64,000 bases of DNA, from contig CM030361.1 of NCBI GenBank assembly GCA_017893485.1, positions 307,611,224 to 307,675,223 of the forward strand, in the 5' to 3' direction. Positions 47,639-59,660 of the stretch are shown piece by piece. The notes under the pieces were generated by a model. The model had not been told where the DNA came from. It did no database searches and was given only the letters and a program-made list of their open reading frames with translations. Each line of letters opens with the position of its first letter. The first letter of the stretch is position 1. The position numbers and the translations under genes were made by a program. Source of the DNA: Hemerocallis citrina. Lineage: Eukaryota > Streptophyta > Magnoliopsida > Asparagales > Asphodelaceae.

Positions 47639-48213
47639 TCAATAAATATAAGATGTACGTTATGTTTTGAGGAGGAGATTTCTCAGTTGTAATTTAACTC
47701 ACACATGTACAACACAACACAACAAAAACACTATATTAGCATGTCGAATAATAGCTATTATTTGACTAATACTACTGAGTTTGTAATTCTGTCGCATAGT
47801 TAAGATCCTACGAGTATTGCATCAACATTATAAATGATAGTAGTTTACATGTGCGATGCACACGTTTTAAACATTTACTTTTGTAAATTAAAACTCGGAC
47901 GCAGGAGAACTCGAACGTTACATCCAGTGGCGGAGGCAGTGAAGGCTCAGCTGCTCCGGAATTTGGCAGGCCTACTAGTAGGCCAAAGTGCAAAACACTT
48001 CTGCTTCCTCTCAACTGGGCTTCCGCTCTTCTTTCGGCTCAAACCGCTCCTTTTCTTTTGGTGTGATTTTTGTTATGCACTCTTAGAAATTTTCGTAAAT
48101 TTATTTATGCTCTTTTAAAATTATAGTTAATTAGTTTCCGGTGAAAAATTAGATTTAAATGTACAGAATTAATTAGCAGGCTCTATGCTAGTAGAATCTT
48201 GGTTTGACACATC
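47639..48213. other. JGB-like 3' flank with repeat fragments
   Basis: An AT-rich 3' UTR-like stretch follows the stop. At about 47847 there is a Helitron-type palindrome (ATGTGCGATGCACACGT). At 47935 there is a CAGTGGCGGAGG motif like the hAT end at 21686. No gene. Confidence 0.45.
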
Positions 48214-48329
48214 TAAGAGCATCCACAGTCGTTCAATGTAAAAAATGGCAAAATGCATAATTTACCCATCCAATTCAACGAAACGCTGCAGTCGTCGAAT
48301 GGTAAAAAAATGCATAAGTTTGTTAAAAA

Positions 48330-48905
48330 AGAAACAGACGAAATATTATGTTTCGTCTGTAATTAAAAAAAAAACGGAATGAAATATGATATTTCATCCA
48401 AAAAAGGGAAAAAACAGGAAGTTTTTTTTTGCAAAAAAAATTTGCAAAAATAAAAATAAAAAATAGTTTGTAAATAATATTTGCAAAAACAATTAAAAAA
48501 TTTGCAAAATAAATTTAAAAATTTGCAAAAAACAATTTAAAATTTTACAAAAAGTACCAAAAAAATTACTGTAGCCGGACGAAACATCATGTTTCGTCCG
48601 GATTTGACGGAAGTTTTTTTTGCAAAAAAAATTGCAAAAACAATTTTTAAATTAAATTGTAATTTTTTTTGCAAAAATAATTTAAAAATTTGCAAAATCA
48701 ATTTAGATAACTGCAAAAAAAAATTATAATTTACAAATTTAATTTTTAAAATTAATTTTTTTAAAAAAAATTGGATTGGGACGAAGCATGATGTTTCGTC
48801 TCACATTGGGACGAAACATCATGTTCACGCTTAAATTTATTTAACGGTTATTTTATTTGGTTTTTTTTTTTTTTACTTCGGACGAAACATGATGTTTCGT
48901 CCGAT
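48330..48905. repeat. Dispersed 22-24-bp palindromes (GACGAAACAT...ATGTTTCGTC)
   Basis: At least five near-perfect or half palindromes centred at about 48347, 48592, 48793, 48820 and 48890 share the arm GACGAAACAT and its complement ATGTTTCGTC. They are separated by TTTGCAAAA-rich spacers. Confidence 0.8.
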
Positions 48906-49033
48906 CAATTAAAATAATAATTAAATAATCCAGACTGCTATAATATGCATTTTGCTATATGGAATGCTACTTTTCCCTTTCTACTGTAGCAAATTTGCCA
49001 AAAAATGGCAAAATAGCTCACGAGTGTGTGAGC

Positions 49034-52000
49034 TGTTGGAATTAATTTTTGCAGTTTTCCGGGTCGGATTCCGGCAGGCTCCGGCCACCGGCGGCGCCGG
49101 AAAATGAGTGGATTGTGATCCTCTCGACGAGTACTATTCCGTAGTATACTCACTTGCCAAAAACGAATTCCGTATGAATGAGAAATGTTGATCCAAAGTT
49201 GGGTACTTGAAATGTACTAACTTGGCAACTTGGAGAAAATAGATAGTCCCATATCGGAAATTGGAAATAATTTTGTCTAGTATATATACTAGACAACTGG
49301 ACTAAAGGGCGTGGCCCGGGGGTTACCACTAACGTGTAGTAGAGAGAGGACTTAGCCAAAATGACAAACACACACGCGCGCGCGCGCCCGGCCCGGCCCG
49401 GTTCGGTCCGATCTGGCTTAAATTTTTATTTTATTTCTTTTGCCCAGACAAACTCTTCCCCTACTGAACTGAAAAGGTTTTTCAGATTCAGTAACTGGTG
49501 CCCATTACTCTGTAACAGCAGAGTAATGGCTCACCAGTTATGAATCTGAAGAGTCCCCATTACTCTGCTGTTACAGAGTAATGGCAGCTTCTGAACAGTC
49601 TCCAGTCCAACTTTCTTCTATAAAACCAGACAGAGTCTTACATACAGTGATAGAATTTTTTCACTACATCTGAGAGGATTACTTTGTCTCAAGCTCATTA
49701 TGCTGAGAAAGTACTTGAAAGATTCAAGAATTATTCCAATGGGACAGCAAAAAGTCCTGTCGATCCAAGTCTTCACCTGTTCAAAAATACAGGCAAAAGC
49801 ATATCACAACTGGAATATGCACGTGTAATTGGTAGTCTGATGTACCTAACAAATTGTACAAGATCGGACCTAGCACATTCGGTACACGTACTGAGCCGAT
49901 ACACGAGTAATCCAGGACGAAGTCACTAGAAAGGAATAGCTAGAGTATTGAACTACTTGCGACATACTCAGAGTTATGCACTGTATTACACCAGATATCC
50001 AGCAGTACTGGAAGGCTATAGTGATGCCAACTGGATATCGGACTCCAAAAACTCAAAATCAACAAGTGGATATGTCTTTACACTTGGTGGTGCAGCTGTG
50101 TCATGGAAATCCTCTAAACAAACGCTATTGGCCAGATCCACCATGGAATCTGAGTTTATTGCTTTAGACAAAGCGGCAGAGGAAGCAGAATGGCTTCGCA
50201 ACTTTTTAGAGGATATTCCTATGTGGGAAAAACCAGTGCATGCCTTATGTGTACACTGTGATAGCCAATCGGCTATAGCACGGGCACTGAGTTGCATGTA
50301 TAATGGTAAGTCTCGTCATATCTGAAGGCGACACAAAACCATTAGACAACTGCTCTCAAATGGAGTAATCTCTATAGAATATATAAAATCGGCCGACAAC
50401 CTAGCGGATCCATTTACTAAAGGTCTGTCGCGAGAGCAAGTTGTGAGATCATCAAGAGGAATGGGTTTAAAGCCTATGACGAAAGAGGATACTTGATGGA
50501 AACCCTACCTAGGAATTGGAGATCCCAAGATCTAGGTTCAAAGGGACAACTAAATCTTGTTGAATCGACGAAAGCACTGAGAGATTAACACCTCATACCC
50601 ACTTTTAGGATGATAAAACAAGTGCTGCCTGCAAATAGTTAGGATAAGCTTGGCTTTTAATGATTCTCATAGCTTTGAAATAAAAGTGGGGTATAACAGG
50701 ATACTCTTTATGGGCAATCACCTTGTGAGTGTGAAATGGGGCCGTTTCTAGGGGAGTGAAGAGAGGCTACATTCTCCAAGTTCACTCACGATTAACCAGG
50801 AATGTTCAAGGCCAAAATGAACACAACAAGAGAACTTTGTTCTGTGAGGAGATGAAACTGTGTGATAGTTATTGTCTAGGTTCACATCAACGCCCGGGTA
50901 GTTCAAGACATCATGATCACTACCTGGTCAAGTGAATCCGATAGCTAATTACTAAGAGTGGTTCAAAGTTGAAAAATTACTACCGTTCCTGATGCAGTGA
51001 TTTTCCGATTGTACTCTCAGAGTCTTTCTGTCATGTTTTTATTTTTCTGTCGTGTCTGGATTACATGATCTGGTAATTTTCATTCATGTGGGGGATTGTT
51101 AGAATTAATTTTTGCAGTTTTCCGGGCCGGATTCTGGCAGGCTCCGACCACCGATGGCGCCGGAAAATGAGTGGGTTGCGATCCTATCGACGAGTACTGT
51201 TCCGTAGTATACTCACTTGCCAAAAACGAATTCCGTATGAATGAGAAATGTTGATCCAAAGTTGGGTACTTGAAAGGTACTAACTTGGCAAATGGATAGT
51301 CCCATATCGGAAATTGGAAAGGATTTTTTCTAGTATATATATTAGAAAACTGGACTAAATTGGCGTGGCCCGGGGGTTACCACTAACGTGTAGTGGAGAG
51401 AGGACTTAGCCAAAATGACAAACACACGCGCGCGCGCGCGCCCGGCCGGCCCGGCTCGGCTCCGGTCCCGGCCTCGGGCTCGGGCTCGAGCTCAGCTCGG
51501 CTTGGCTTGGTTTGTTCTGTTCTGGCTTAATTTTTTTTTGCCCAGATAAAAACTCTTCCCCTACTGAACTAAAAAAACTTTTCAGATTCAGTAACTGGTA
51601 CCCATTACTCTGTAACAGCAGAGTAATGGCTCACCAGTTATGAATCTGAAGAGTCTCCATTACTCTGCTGTTACAGAGTAATGACATCTGATCAGTCTCC
51701 AATTTCCTCTATAAATCCAGACATAGTCTTCTATACAGACACAGAATTTTTCGTTTTTTATTCTTCTTCTTCTTCTCCTTTGCGTCAGTTTCAACTGCGA
51801 GTACAACACAGACAACAGTTCATTGTCTCTGAGGCAAAGGTGCTGCGTTCTTCAGAGAAGGTACAGTTGTATCCTGGGAAGTAATTCGCCGGTAACCGTC
51901 ACACTACGGGGCGAATTCTGCTTTAAGGACAGAGATTATCAATCTCGACCCTGTACAATTTCTTTTACTTACTGTTTTCTTCCCTGTATTTGATTCTTCG

Positions 52001-52046
52001 CAATTTCTGTTGGGATTTTTTATTATTCTATATTCAGGTTCTAACA
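49034..52046 (+). mobile_element. Ty1/copia retrotransposon with a large internal deletion
   Basis: The left LTR (49034 to about 49668, TGTTGGAATTAATTTTTGC) is cut short and joined directly to the C-terminal RT/RNase H region. The right LTR is complete (51097-52046, 950 bp, TGTTAGAA...TTCTAACA) and preceded by a polypurine tract (ATGTGGGGGAT). Gag, protease, integrase and most of RT are missing. The flanking bases (TGAGC and CCAAG) do not form a TSD. Both LTRs carry CG dinucleotide repeats and a pair of inverted CATTACTCTG...CAGAGTAATG blocks. Confidence 0.85.
49670..50496 (+). pseudogene. Copia RT C-terminus and RNase H remnant
   Basis: The reading frame has LSQAHYAEKVLERF, YARVIGSLMYLTNCTRSDLA, then [67 protein letters not shown] and IKSADNLADPFTKGL. 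These are the standard copia RNase H motifs. In-frame stops at 49927-49929 (after RSH) and 50323-50325 (after RHI), plus the missing N-terminal part, make it inactive. Confidence 0.9.
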
Positions 52047-52178
52047 CCAAGACCCTAAAAACTTAGTTTCCAACTAGCAGCGAAACCAAATTTTTTGGTA
52101 TTTGGCCGATGACTACAGCGACCATTTTGCCAAAAATTTGGACATTTTGGCAAAATGGCCAACGACTACAGATGCTTT

Positions 52179-54012
52179 AAGGGGCTGTTCTTTTTTTTGC
52201 CTGACCTCTTATAAGAGATTTACAGTAAGAGCCTCTTTTTAAGGTGTTCTTTTATATAAAAATAATCTCTTATAAGAACCTCTTATAAGAGATTTCTGTT
52301 CTTTTTTCACCACTTACAAGAGCCTTTTCTCTACTTTTAGACATTTTTGCCCTTACTATATAATTTCTCTATTTATACCAACATTTGTCCATGCAACTTC
52401 ATGTCCACTTTTGTATTCTGTTGACTTGTTAAAGAGAATGTAATAATCATAATAAATTTGCTAGAGAATCATCTTTTTCAAGGAGTATTGTTCTCCATGG
52501 TTGATCTTGTTTTGATTGAACAAAGCTGTAGATCATAATGAGAGCTGAAGATCATTGTTAGCCCACCTTAAGCTAGAAGAATGGTTTCCTGTGTTGAGTA
52601 AATAAATAGACATCAAGAAAATTTTTTGAATAATCAAAATCAGACTTTATATTCATTCTTATATTTGAGAAAGGTTGGAAATTTATTGGTAGCTCTATAA
52701 CTCTTTGATAGAACAAGAAATTCAGTGGCTTGAGACAGTTATGGCTACAATCTTACTCGTTCCTTCCCGAGTCAATGTTGCTGTGTCAAATTTGACCTGC
52801 TACACATTTTTTGTCCTAGACTTCTACTGTTCAAATCACTTAAATTACACTTAGAAGCATAAGAAGAAATTAGATGTTTCTACCTTCATGTGTTAAAGAT
52901 TCCAGCTCATTGTCATGACAATGAGAATTTTGTTTTCCGATTGCGAGCCCTGAGCAACCTTCAGGAGCATACTTGAAGCGGTACTTTGTTATTTGGAAAA
53001 TCCTCCTAAATCACAGCAAAAAATGGATAAAAGTTTGAGAAGCAACTTCATGGACTACAAACTTTATTTATTTATTTTTTAAATAAATTTTTATATAGTT
53101 GCATTCAAGGATGGTTTCATTATCGAGTACGGTTTTGCATTATGGTAAAATAGAAAATTTTACCAATATCAAACTATTTTGCAGCTTCCTCTTATCAAAT
53201 TGGTTTGAATATTTTGAATCTTTCAGACATTCTGTCAGATTATTATTAGTTTCTTGCAATAAGAGGAGCCAATTTATTTGCCTGTAGTATTTGCCAAGTC
53301 AAATTAACTAATAAACTTATTGAGGTATCAACTGATACAGTCAAAATTAGAACATCTGTATTGATACTAACACATGTAATTACTTAACATCTATGAATTA
53401 GCTAAAGATCAGCAAAATTTGTTAGTCTTTACTGCAAAAAATCTAAACCCTAAACATCAAAATTCTCATCTCAGGAACACAAGAAACTAAAACTAATGTG
53501 ACCCTTTTGTTTGCATGAATGTGCATTCTCTGTGATTTCCTTATTATCTCTTCAAAGTAATAGACAAGTAAATTCTTCTTTAACTCGAAAAAACTATAAT
53601 AGATTCCAGACCTTTGAGAAGGCTTCCTGATCCCTCCAACAAGCAGAAATTTGGCATCGAGGAGTGCAGCCTCATCCATAAGTCCTCTTCCAATGCCTGC
53701 ACTTCTCCTAACCTTTGCTTCCAACTTCACCTGAGCAGTGAGAGATTCAAGTTCAACCACCAATTCAACGCAGTGCTGTGGGAAAGAAGATCTGGAAATC
53801 ATTAATTTAGGGGTAATGTAGTCTTTTTAAGTGATAAAAGACTTTTAAGATTTTGAAAGAGGCTAGTAGAAACCATTTAGGTTTAGAAGCAATTTTGAGA
53901 GAAATCTCTTATAAGAGGTAAAAAAAGGGAACACTAAAAAAACTCTTGTAAGAGGCGGACCACCTCTTACAAGAGGTAAATCACTTATAAGAGGAGAAAA
54001 GAACACTACTTA
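52179..54012. mobile_element. TIR element with captured gene sequence
   Basis: The ends AAGGGGCTGTTCTTTTTTTT and (inverted) AAGTAGTGTTCTTTTCTCC are extended by mirrored blocks rich in CCTCTTATAAGAG. The interior is not transposase-like. It holds an intron-exon-like unit on the minus strand (see 53612-53775). The superfamily is undecided; no TSD could be fixed. Confidence 0.55.
53612..53775 (-). pseudogene. Unidentified captured exon
   Basis: A 164-bp open segment with a good acceptor (TTCCCACAG|CACTGC) and donor (CAAAG|GTCTGG). It encodes a regular amphipathic sequence: HCVELVVELESLTAQVKLEA, then RRSAGIGRGLMDEAALLDAK and FLLVGGI. I do not recognise the family. The surroundings do not supply further exons that I could join. 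Confidence 0.45.
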
Positions 54013-54660
54013 AGTATTACATACCAGTACATCATTTACCATGTCATAGACTAAAAATGAACAAATCAACCTGCAAATATTTAATTTCAAATTAAGTACC
54101 ACATGTACAAAGTAACCGAGTCATCAATTTGTTCAAAATTGAGTCAAACAAGACGCTTAATTGCAATAGCTAATTTTTTCAACACTCCACTAGCAGATCA
54201 GCGAATTCAAAGATAAAATTACCTAGACACTAACAACGTATTAATAGATGGTTAAATATATTATAAATAATCATATAAGAAAATTGTAGAAAAATGCATT
54301 TACATAATACACTAAGATCAGCTACAACTATAATACATTTTATTATACTTGGCAATCCAAAACGATTCAAATCACTACTCCAGGAAGTTTTTACATAATA
54401 ATTTTTAAAATATCAATCTGTTACAAAAAGTACTCAAAAATTTCTCTAAAAACAAATAAACAATAATTAAAGTAAAAAAAAATGATATTAGGTCAACAAT
54501 TACGATTCAATAAATAATAACACAGTTTAAAATCAGAGATCTACTACTGAACAATGAATCAAATGAATCTGATGATTTCAAACCTAACTTCAAAGTTCGA
54601 TCAAGAATTAAAACTAACTAAAATTCATAAAATTAATTAAAAGTCACAGATCCAAAGATC
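54013..54660. other. Gene-free AT-rich stretch
   Basis: I see no ORF, repeat or gene fragment here. Confidence 0.5.
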
Positions 54661-54681
54661 GATCCAAAGATCTAAGAGTTA

Positions 54682-54816
<135 letters not shown>

Positions 54817-55059
54817 TCAACGACAACAAAAATCCAAAAATCCAACTAGCAGCGAAATAAGTGAGGAAGATGGGGCAACGGTAGCGGTAAGAGGGGGGCG
54901 ACAACAGCGGGAAGAGGGGTCTGCGACGGCAGCGGGAAGAGGGGGCGATGGCAGCGGGAAGAGGAGGATTTAGAGATTGGGTTTAGGGAGAGAGTGATTT
55001 AGAAGTATAAATGAAATATATTTTTTTTTGGAGGGGGGGGGAGAGAAAATGAAAAAATT

Positions 55060-55230
55060 GGGGGGAAAATAAATTATGGACTATACCCACAGTGTTTAAA
55101 AGCTCTAAAGCTATAGGATACCTATACCCACAGTTTACTACACGTCTGTAGGTATATGATGCCTATACCCACCGTTTTAGAGATCTGTCACTATAGGTGT
55201 CCGTTGGTATATGGCAAATTCCTTGTAGTG
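55060..55230 (-). mobile_element. CACTA-type terminus
   Basis: Read on the minus strand, CACTACAAGGAATTTGCCAT begins at 55230. Subterminal blocks (TATACCCACAG / CTGTGGGTATAG) are repeated in both orientations at 55080-55190. The other end is not identified, so whether the GAPDH exon is inside this element is inferred. Confidence 0.65.
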
Positions 55231-55238
55231 AGCATTAC

Positions 55239-55329
<91 letters not shown>
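55239..55329. repeat. (TA)n microsatellite
   Basis: About 45 TA units. Further (TA)n tracts lie at about 55666-55721 and 56038-56095, each next to a MITE. Confidence 0.95.
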
Positions 55330-55332
<3 letters not shown>

Positions 55333-55663
55333 AAAGCTTCGGTTGTGCACTACTTCTAGTGCACACAGCATGTGCACTAGGCCTTCTGGCATTCATATCG
55401 ACGATCCGAACCGTTTACATTGATCTACACATCTAAATTAGTCTAAATATATAAAATCGAATCATTTGAAATTCATTTACCCATCCATTGAAGTGTTACA
55501 AAATTGTATGGTTGAAAATCATTGTTTTTATAGTCACATGATGGATGGGTAAATGAATTTCAAATAATTTGATTTTATATATTTAGACTAATTTAGATGT
55601 CTAAATTAATGTGAACGGTTCGGATCGTCGATATAAACGCCCGAAGGCCTAGTGCACAACCGC

Positions 55664-55666
<3 letters not shown>
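55330..55666. mobile_element. MITE in (TA)n, copy 1
   Basis: Inverted arms of roughly 150 bp share GGTTGTGCACTA, ATATCGACGATCCGAACCGT and AATTCATTTACCCATCCA. It is flanked by (TA)n on both sides. No ORF. Confidence 0.8.
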
Positions 55667-55720
<54 letters not shown>

Positions 55721-55723
<3 letters not shown>

Positions 55724-56033
55724 GTGCACTAGTCTTCGTGTGCACTCGATCTTTTGGCCTTCATATCGACGATCCAAACAGTTCACATTAATTTACACGT
55801 CTAAATTAGTCTAAATATAATAAATCAAGTCATTTGAAATTCATTTGTCTATGTATTGAAGTGTTACAAAATTGTAAACTGAATATCGTTTTTTTTTATA
55901 ATAATCACATGATAAAGATACAAATGAATTTCAAATGACTTGATTTTATACATTTAGAATAAATTAGACGTGCGCATCAATATGAACGGTTCAAATCGTC
56001 AATACAAAAGCCAAAATGCCGAGTGCACATTGA

Positions 56034-56037
<4 letters not shown>
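55721..56037. mobile_element. MITE in (TA)n, copy 2
   Basis: A diverged relative of copy 1, with mirrored arms (GTGCACTCG, CATATCGACGATCCAAAC, TCATTTGAAATTCATTTG). (TA)n lies on both sides. Confidence 0.75.
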
Positions 56038-56095
<58 letters not shown>

Positions 56096-56096
<1 letters not shown>

Positions 56097-56272
56097 AAAA
56101 AAGGGTATGAGCAACTTGCTCATTTAGTAAATAAGCAATTGATGATATGACATACATGTGATTGGAAAATCCTTAAAATAGTTAGTTGTCTAATGTATCA
56201 CATGCATGCCACATAATCAATTGCTCATTTACTAATTGAGCAAGTTGCTCATATCCCTTTTTCCCTATATAT
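56096..56272. mobile_element. Foldback MITE in (TA)n, second family
   Basis: 177 bp and almost fully palindromic: GGGTATGAGCAACTTGCTCA at the left and the inverse TGAGCAAGTTGCTCATATCC at the right. A (TA)n tract precedes it and TATATA follows. A remnant resembling copies 1 and 2 (AAGGCCGAGTGCAC) and a (GT)n tract follow to 56340. Confidence 0.75.
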
Positions 56273-56308
56273 ACAAAGGAAGGCCCAAAGGCCGAGTGCA
56301 CGCGCGTC

Positions 56309-56340
<32 letters not shown>

Positions 56341-56575
56341 TCTATTATTTTAATTGGAGAATTGGGGTTTGTAACAAACAAACCATAAGTTTGTAACTAT
56401 ATAAACACATATAATACACGTCAACATTATATCCAACAAATATAAATGTGCACCGCACGAGTAGTCCAAATCAAAATATTCAAATATATATATATTTTTT
56501 TCTTATTCGATATATATTCATTTAATTTAATGACTTTACCTTCTGTAGACGTGCATCGCACGTACATTATACTAG
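56341..56575 (+). mobile_element. Non-autonomous Helitron, about 235 bp
   Basis: It starts TCTATTATTTTAATTGGAG and ends CTAG|T at 56575, with a hairpin (ACGTGCATCGCACGT) a few bases before the end. The preceding base is T, not the expected A, so the 5' boundary may be a base or two off. It is related to 16138-16437. Confidence 0.7.
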
Positions 56576-56927
56576 TATATGTAGACTTGAGAGAAATTGA
56601 TTATTTACGAACCTTACAGGATTACTTGAATGTTGCCTGATCGATGTTAAACACTGAATCTCTCTCTCTCATAACATAGGGTGGCTCGATAGGACCCACA
56701 AGCACTCCGACATTACTTTTGCAACCTTATATGTACTACATATGGAGTAATACTAAGCCGACAACCTAGCTACGATATGAATACGAAATCGACAAATGCC
56801 CTAATAGTCGGTGAAAGGCGCCCCCATGCCCAAGCAAACTCTAGAATGTCACTATATCAGTCATGTATATCTATGTCTGAAAGGTATGGGAAAGGCACAC
56901 ATCCAAGGGATGTATATATACAGCTAG

Positions 56928-57780
56928 AAATGATTTGGACTCACACAACCACATTTATTAGCTTTTGCTTTTGCATATATATAGAACCAAAGGCTTTTGA
57001 TGTTAACACTATACTAATCGGCACATTCCAGGAAAGTCAGTGATCGAGTTTCATGCAACTTGTTCATAGCGAAAGAGAGCGAAAGAGAGAGAGATTTGTT
57101 CTGCTATAAGAATTTTCTTATAATTGCTTATAAGTTTTATTAAGTTACATGAAAGAGACTTGTTTGAGAATGATATACTTGTCTTCTTTGATGCTTTTAA
57201 TCTCTTATGCTCCTTTCAACTTTCCTGATAAAATTCCCATAAATACCTGGTTTGTAAAAGCAATATGAATTTATCTAGTTTTAATAGCACACTCCAAAAA
57301 AAATGGAAAACCCCGGTGAAACTACCGCGGCGTTTGGCTAAAGCGCCAAAGGAGTTGAAACATACCCCGGCGTTTATAGAAAATGCCGAGGTTAGAAATG
57401 ATTTGGACTCACACAAGCACATTCAGCTTTTGCATAGATAGAACCAAAGGCTTTTGATGTTAACACTATACTAATCGCACATTCCAGGAAAGTCAGTGGT
57501 CGATATTCATGCAACTTGTTCATAGCGAAAGAGAGTGAGAGAGAGAGAGATTTGTTCAGCAAAGAACTTTCTAATGCTTATAAGTTTTATATTTTAATTA
57601 GTTACATGAAAGAGACTTGTTTGAAAATGATATATATAACTGTGTCTTCTTTGATGCTTTTAATCTCTTCTGCTCCTTTCAACTTTCCTGATAAAATTCC
57701 AAAACAAACAAACAAACAAATATTTGATAAATACTTGGTTTGTAAAAGCAATATGAATTTATCTAGTTTTAATAGCAAGA
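56928..57780. repeat. Direct duplication of about 360 bp around a CACTA-like remnant
   Basis: The segments 56928-57288 and 57393-57780 match throughout (GAAATGATTTGGACTCACAC to TTATCTAGTTTTAATAGCA), with small indels. The spacer 57285-57392 starts CACTCCAAAAAAAATGG and has CCCCGGCGTTT-type blocks like the CACTA end at 20742. Confidence 0.8.
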
Positions 57781-58019
57781 TCTAAAACAATCGAAAGAAA
57801 CTGATAACATAATGCTGTACCTGCATCCGATTTCGCGCTTCTTATATTCTTTGCAGTTTCTCCCTCAGTTTTCCTATTAAAAATCCCCAAAACAGAGCAT
57901 GGCACAAAAAAAAAATACCAATATAGCACAAGACTGATTTAGATTGTGCTCATACATGGTAAAATATCAGAGCAACAAAATCGTTTCTGATGGATCTTGG
58001 AAGGCATGAGGAAGCTAAT

Positions 58020-58472
58020 TGATGCTATTGATTTAGCGGTAGGAGCAACAGATGTAAGTTCTTGTTATTTGTAGAGGGAGAGACAGATATCAACCATAGA
58101 TCTGGATCAGAGATGAGAATTTTATGAGGAGCAGGAGAGGGGGTGCTGCTGGTCGCTGGCCGCCCTAAACACCTGCAAAAAGCCTAGAAACATCGGAAGA
58201 AATCCTGGCGACAGGCCCTCCGACGGTAGTCAGTCACTGGAAAAGGGTGGAGTTCGGGTTTCAGTGAAGAAAATGACATTACCTTCGAAAAGGCTGTGAC
58301 TGCCTGGTATTTATAGGCAGATAAAGGGACCCTAATGGGTCGGATTGACCCTTTCTTTGTGGGCCTGATCCGCATGAGGCCCATAGGGTCTACATGTCGG
58401 ATAATCAGGGATTCGTGCATCCTGAGGAGATTAAACGGCTCAGATTGAGGGGCTGAACTTTTACCCACATCA
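58020..58472 (-). repeat. G2 3' LTR
   Basis: On the plus strand it starts TGATGCTATTGATTTAGC and ends TTTTACCCACATCA, giving perfect 5-bp inverted ends TGATG/CATCA. A minus-strand TATA-like box (CTATAAATACCAGG) lies at about 58313. The adjoining polypurine tract (AGAGTGGGGGGCC on the minus strand) fixes the inner edge; the outer edge rests on the TG motif and is less sure. Confidence 0.75.
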
Positions 58473-58679
58473 AGGCCCCCCACTCTTAGAGGGCTAGATG
58501 CGTATGCCTTCAAGGAGTAGTCTAATCTCGTGAGAGAGGATTTCAGTCAGGAAGTGTGCCGAGAGTACGGCGACAAATCTTCATAAAACATGCGTGAAAT
58601 TGACCTCGAGTCCGTAGCGCCGAGCTCCCAAGAGGAAGTTTCCAGCCGAACGTTGAGCGTCGAGCGTTAAGCTTAGTGC

Positions 58680-59660
58680 GAAAGCTAGAAGATTGCTCGA
58701 GATTAAGGTCGAGTGCCGAGCATCAAAGACGGGGCTGGCTCGAGGTTAATGTCGAGCGTCGAGTCCTGTGATCTTGTATGAAAGACAGATGCTGGCTCGA
58801 AGTTAATGCTGAGCGTCGAGCCCTGTGAACTTTTATGAAAGACAAGAGCTTGCTCCAGGTTAAAGTCGAACGTCGAGCCTCGTGAGCTTGTATGAAAGAC
58901 AGGAGCTTGCTCGAGGTTAATGTTAAGCATCGAGCCCTGTGAACTTATATGAAAGACATGAGCTTGCTCGAGATTAATGCCGAGCATCGAGCCCTGTGAG
59001 CTTGTATGAAAGACATGAGCTTGTTCGAGGTTGATGCCGAGCGTTGAGCCTTGTGAACTTATATGAAAGACATGAGCTTGCTAGAGGTTAATGCCGAGCA
59101 TCGAGTCCTATGAGCTTGTATGAAAGACAGATACTGGCTCGAAGTTAATGCCGAGCGTCGAGCCCTGTGAACTTGTATGAAAGACAAGAGCTTGCTCGAG
59201 GTTAATGCCGAGCATCGAAACCCTATGACCTTGTATAAAAGCCAAGACCGAGCGTCGAGCCCTGTGAGCTTGTATGAATGATAGATGCTGGCTCGAAATT
59301 AATGTCGAGCGTCAAGCCCTGTGAAATTGTATGAAAGGCAGGCGCTTGCTCGAAGTTAATGCTGAACACCGAGCTCTGTGAGCTGGTATGAAAGACAGGA
59401 GCTTGCTCGAGGTTGATGCCGAGTGTCGAGCCCTGTGAGCTGATATGAAAGACAATAGCTTATTCGAGGCTGATGTTGAGCGTTGAGCCCATTGACCTTG
59501 TATGAAAGATAGGAGCTTCATCGAAGTTAATGCCGAGCATCGATCCCTGTGAGCTTGTATGAAAAACAGATGTTGGCTCGAAGTTAATGCTAAGCATCGA
59601 GCCCTGTGAAATTGTATGAAAGATAGGAGCTTTCTCGATGTTAATGTCGAGCATCGAACG
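58680..59660. repeat. G2 tandem array, about 57-bp unit
   Basis: About sixteen units with the core GAGCTTGCTCGAGGTTAATG, CCGAGC[A/G]TCGAGCCCTGTG and TTGTATGAAAGACA, with scattered substitutions. It has the same position relative to the LTR and antisense gene as the arrays of G1 and G3. Confidence 0.88.

Larger units (their letters stand above)
48217..52177. mobile_element. PIF/Harbinger-like non-autonomous element, split by a copia element
   Basis: The ends GAGCATCCACAGTCGTTC (48217) and, inverted, AAGCATCTGTAGTCGTTGG (52177) are flanked by TAA (48214-48216 and 52178-52180), the 3-bp TWA TSD of Harbinger elements. Adjoining TGGCAAAAT-type blocks are also mirrored. Between the ends lie AT-rich DNA, palindromes, and a copia element (49034-52046). 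Confidence 0.65.

Noticed and set aside
55156..55436. ORFs made of YIYIYI
   Set aside because: Translation of (TA)n.
58703..59654. Repetitive minus-strand ORFs rich in FHTSSQGS
   Set aside because: They are translations of the 57-bp array in G2, with no family similarity.
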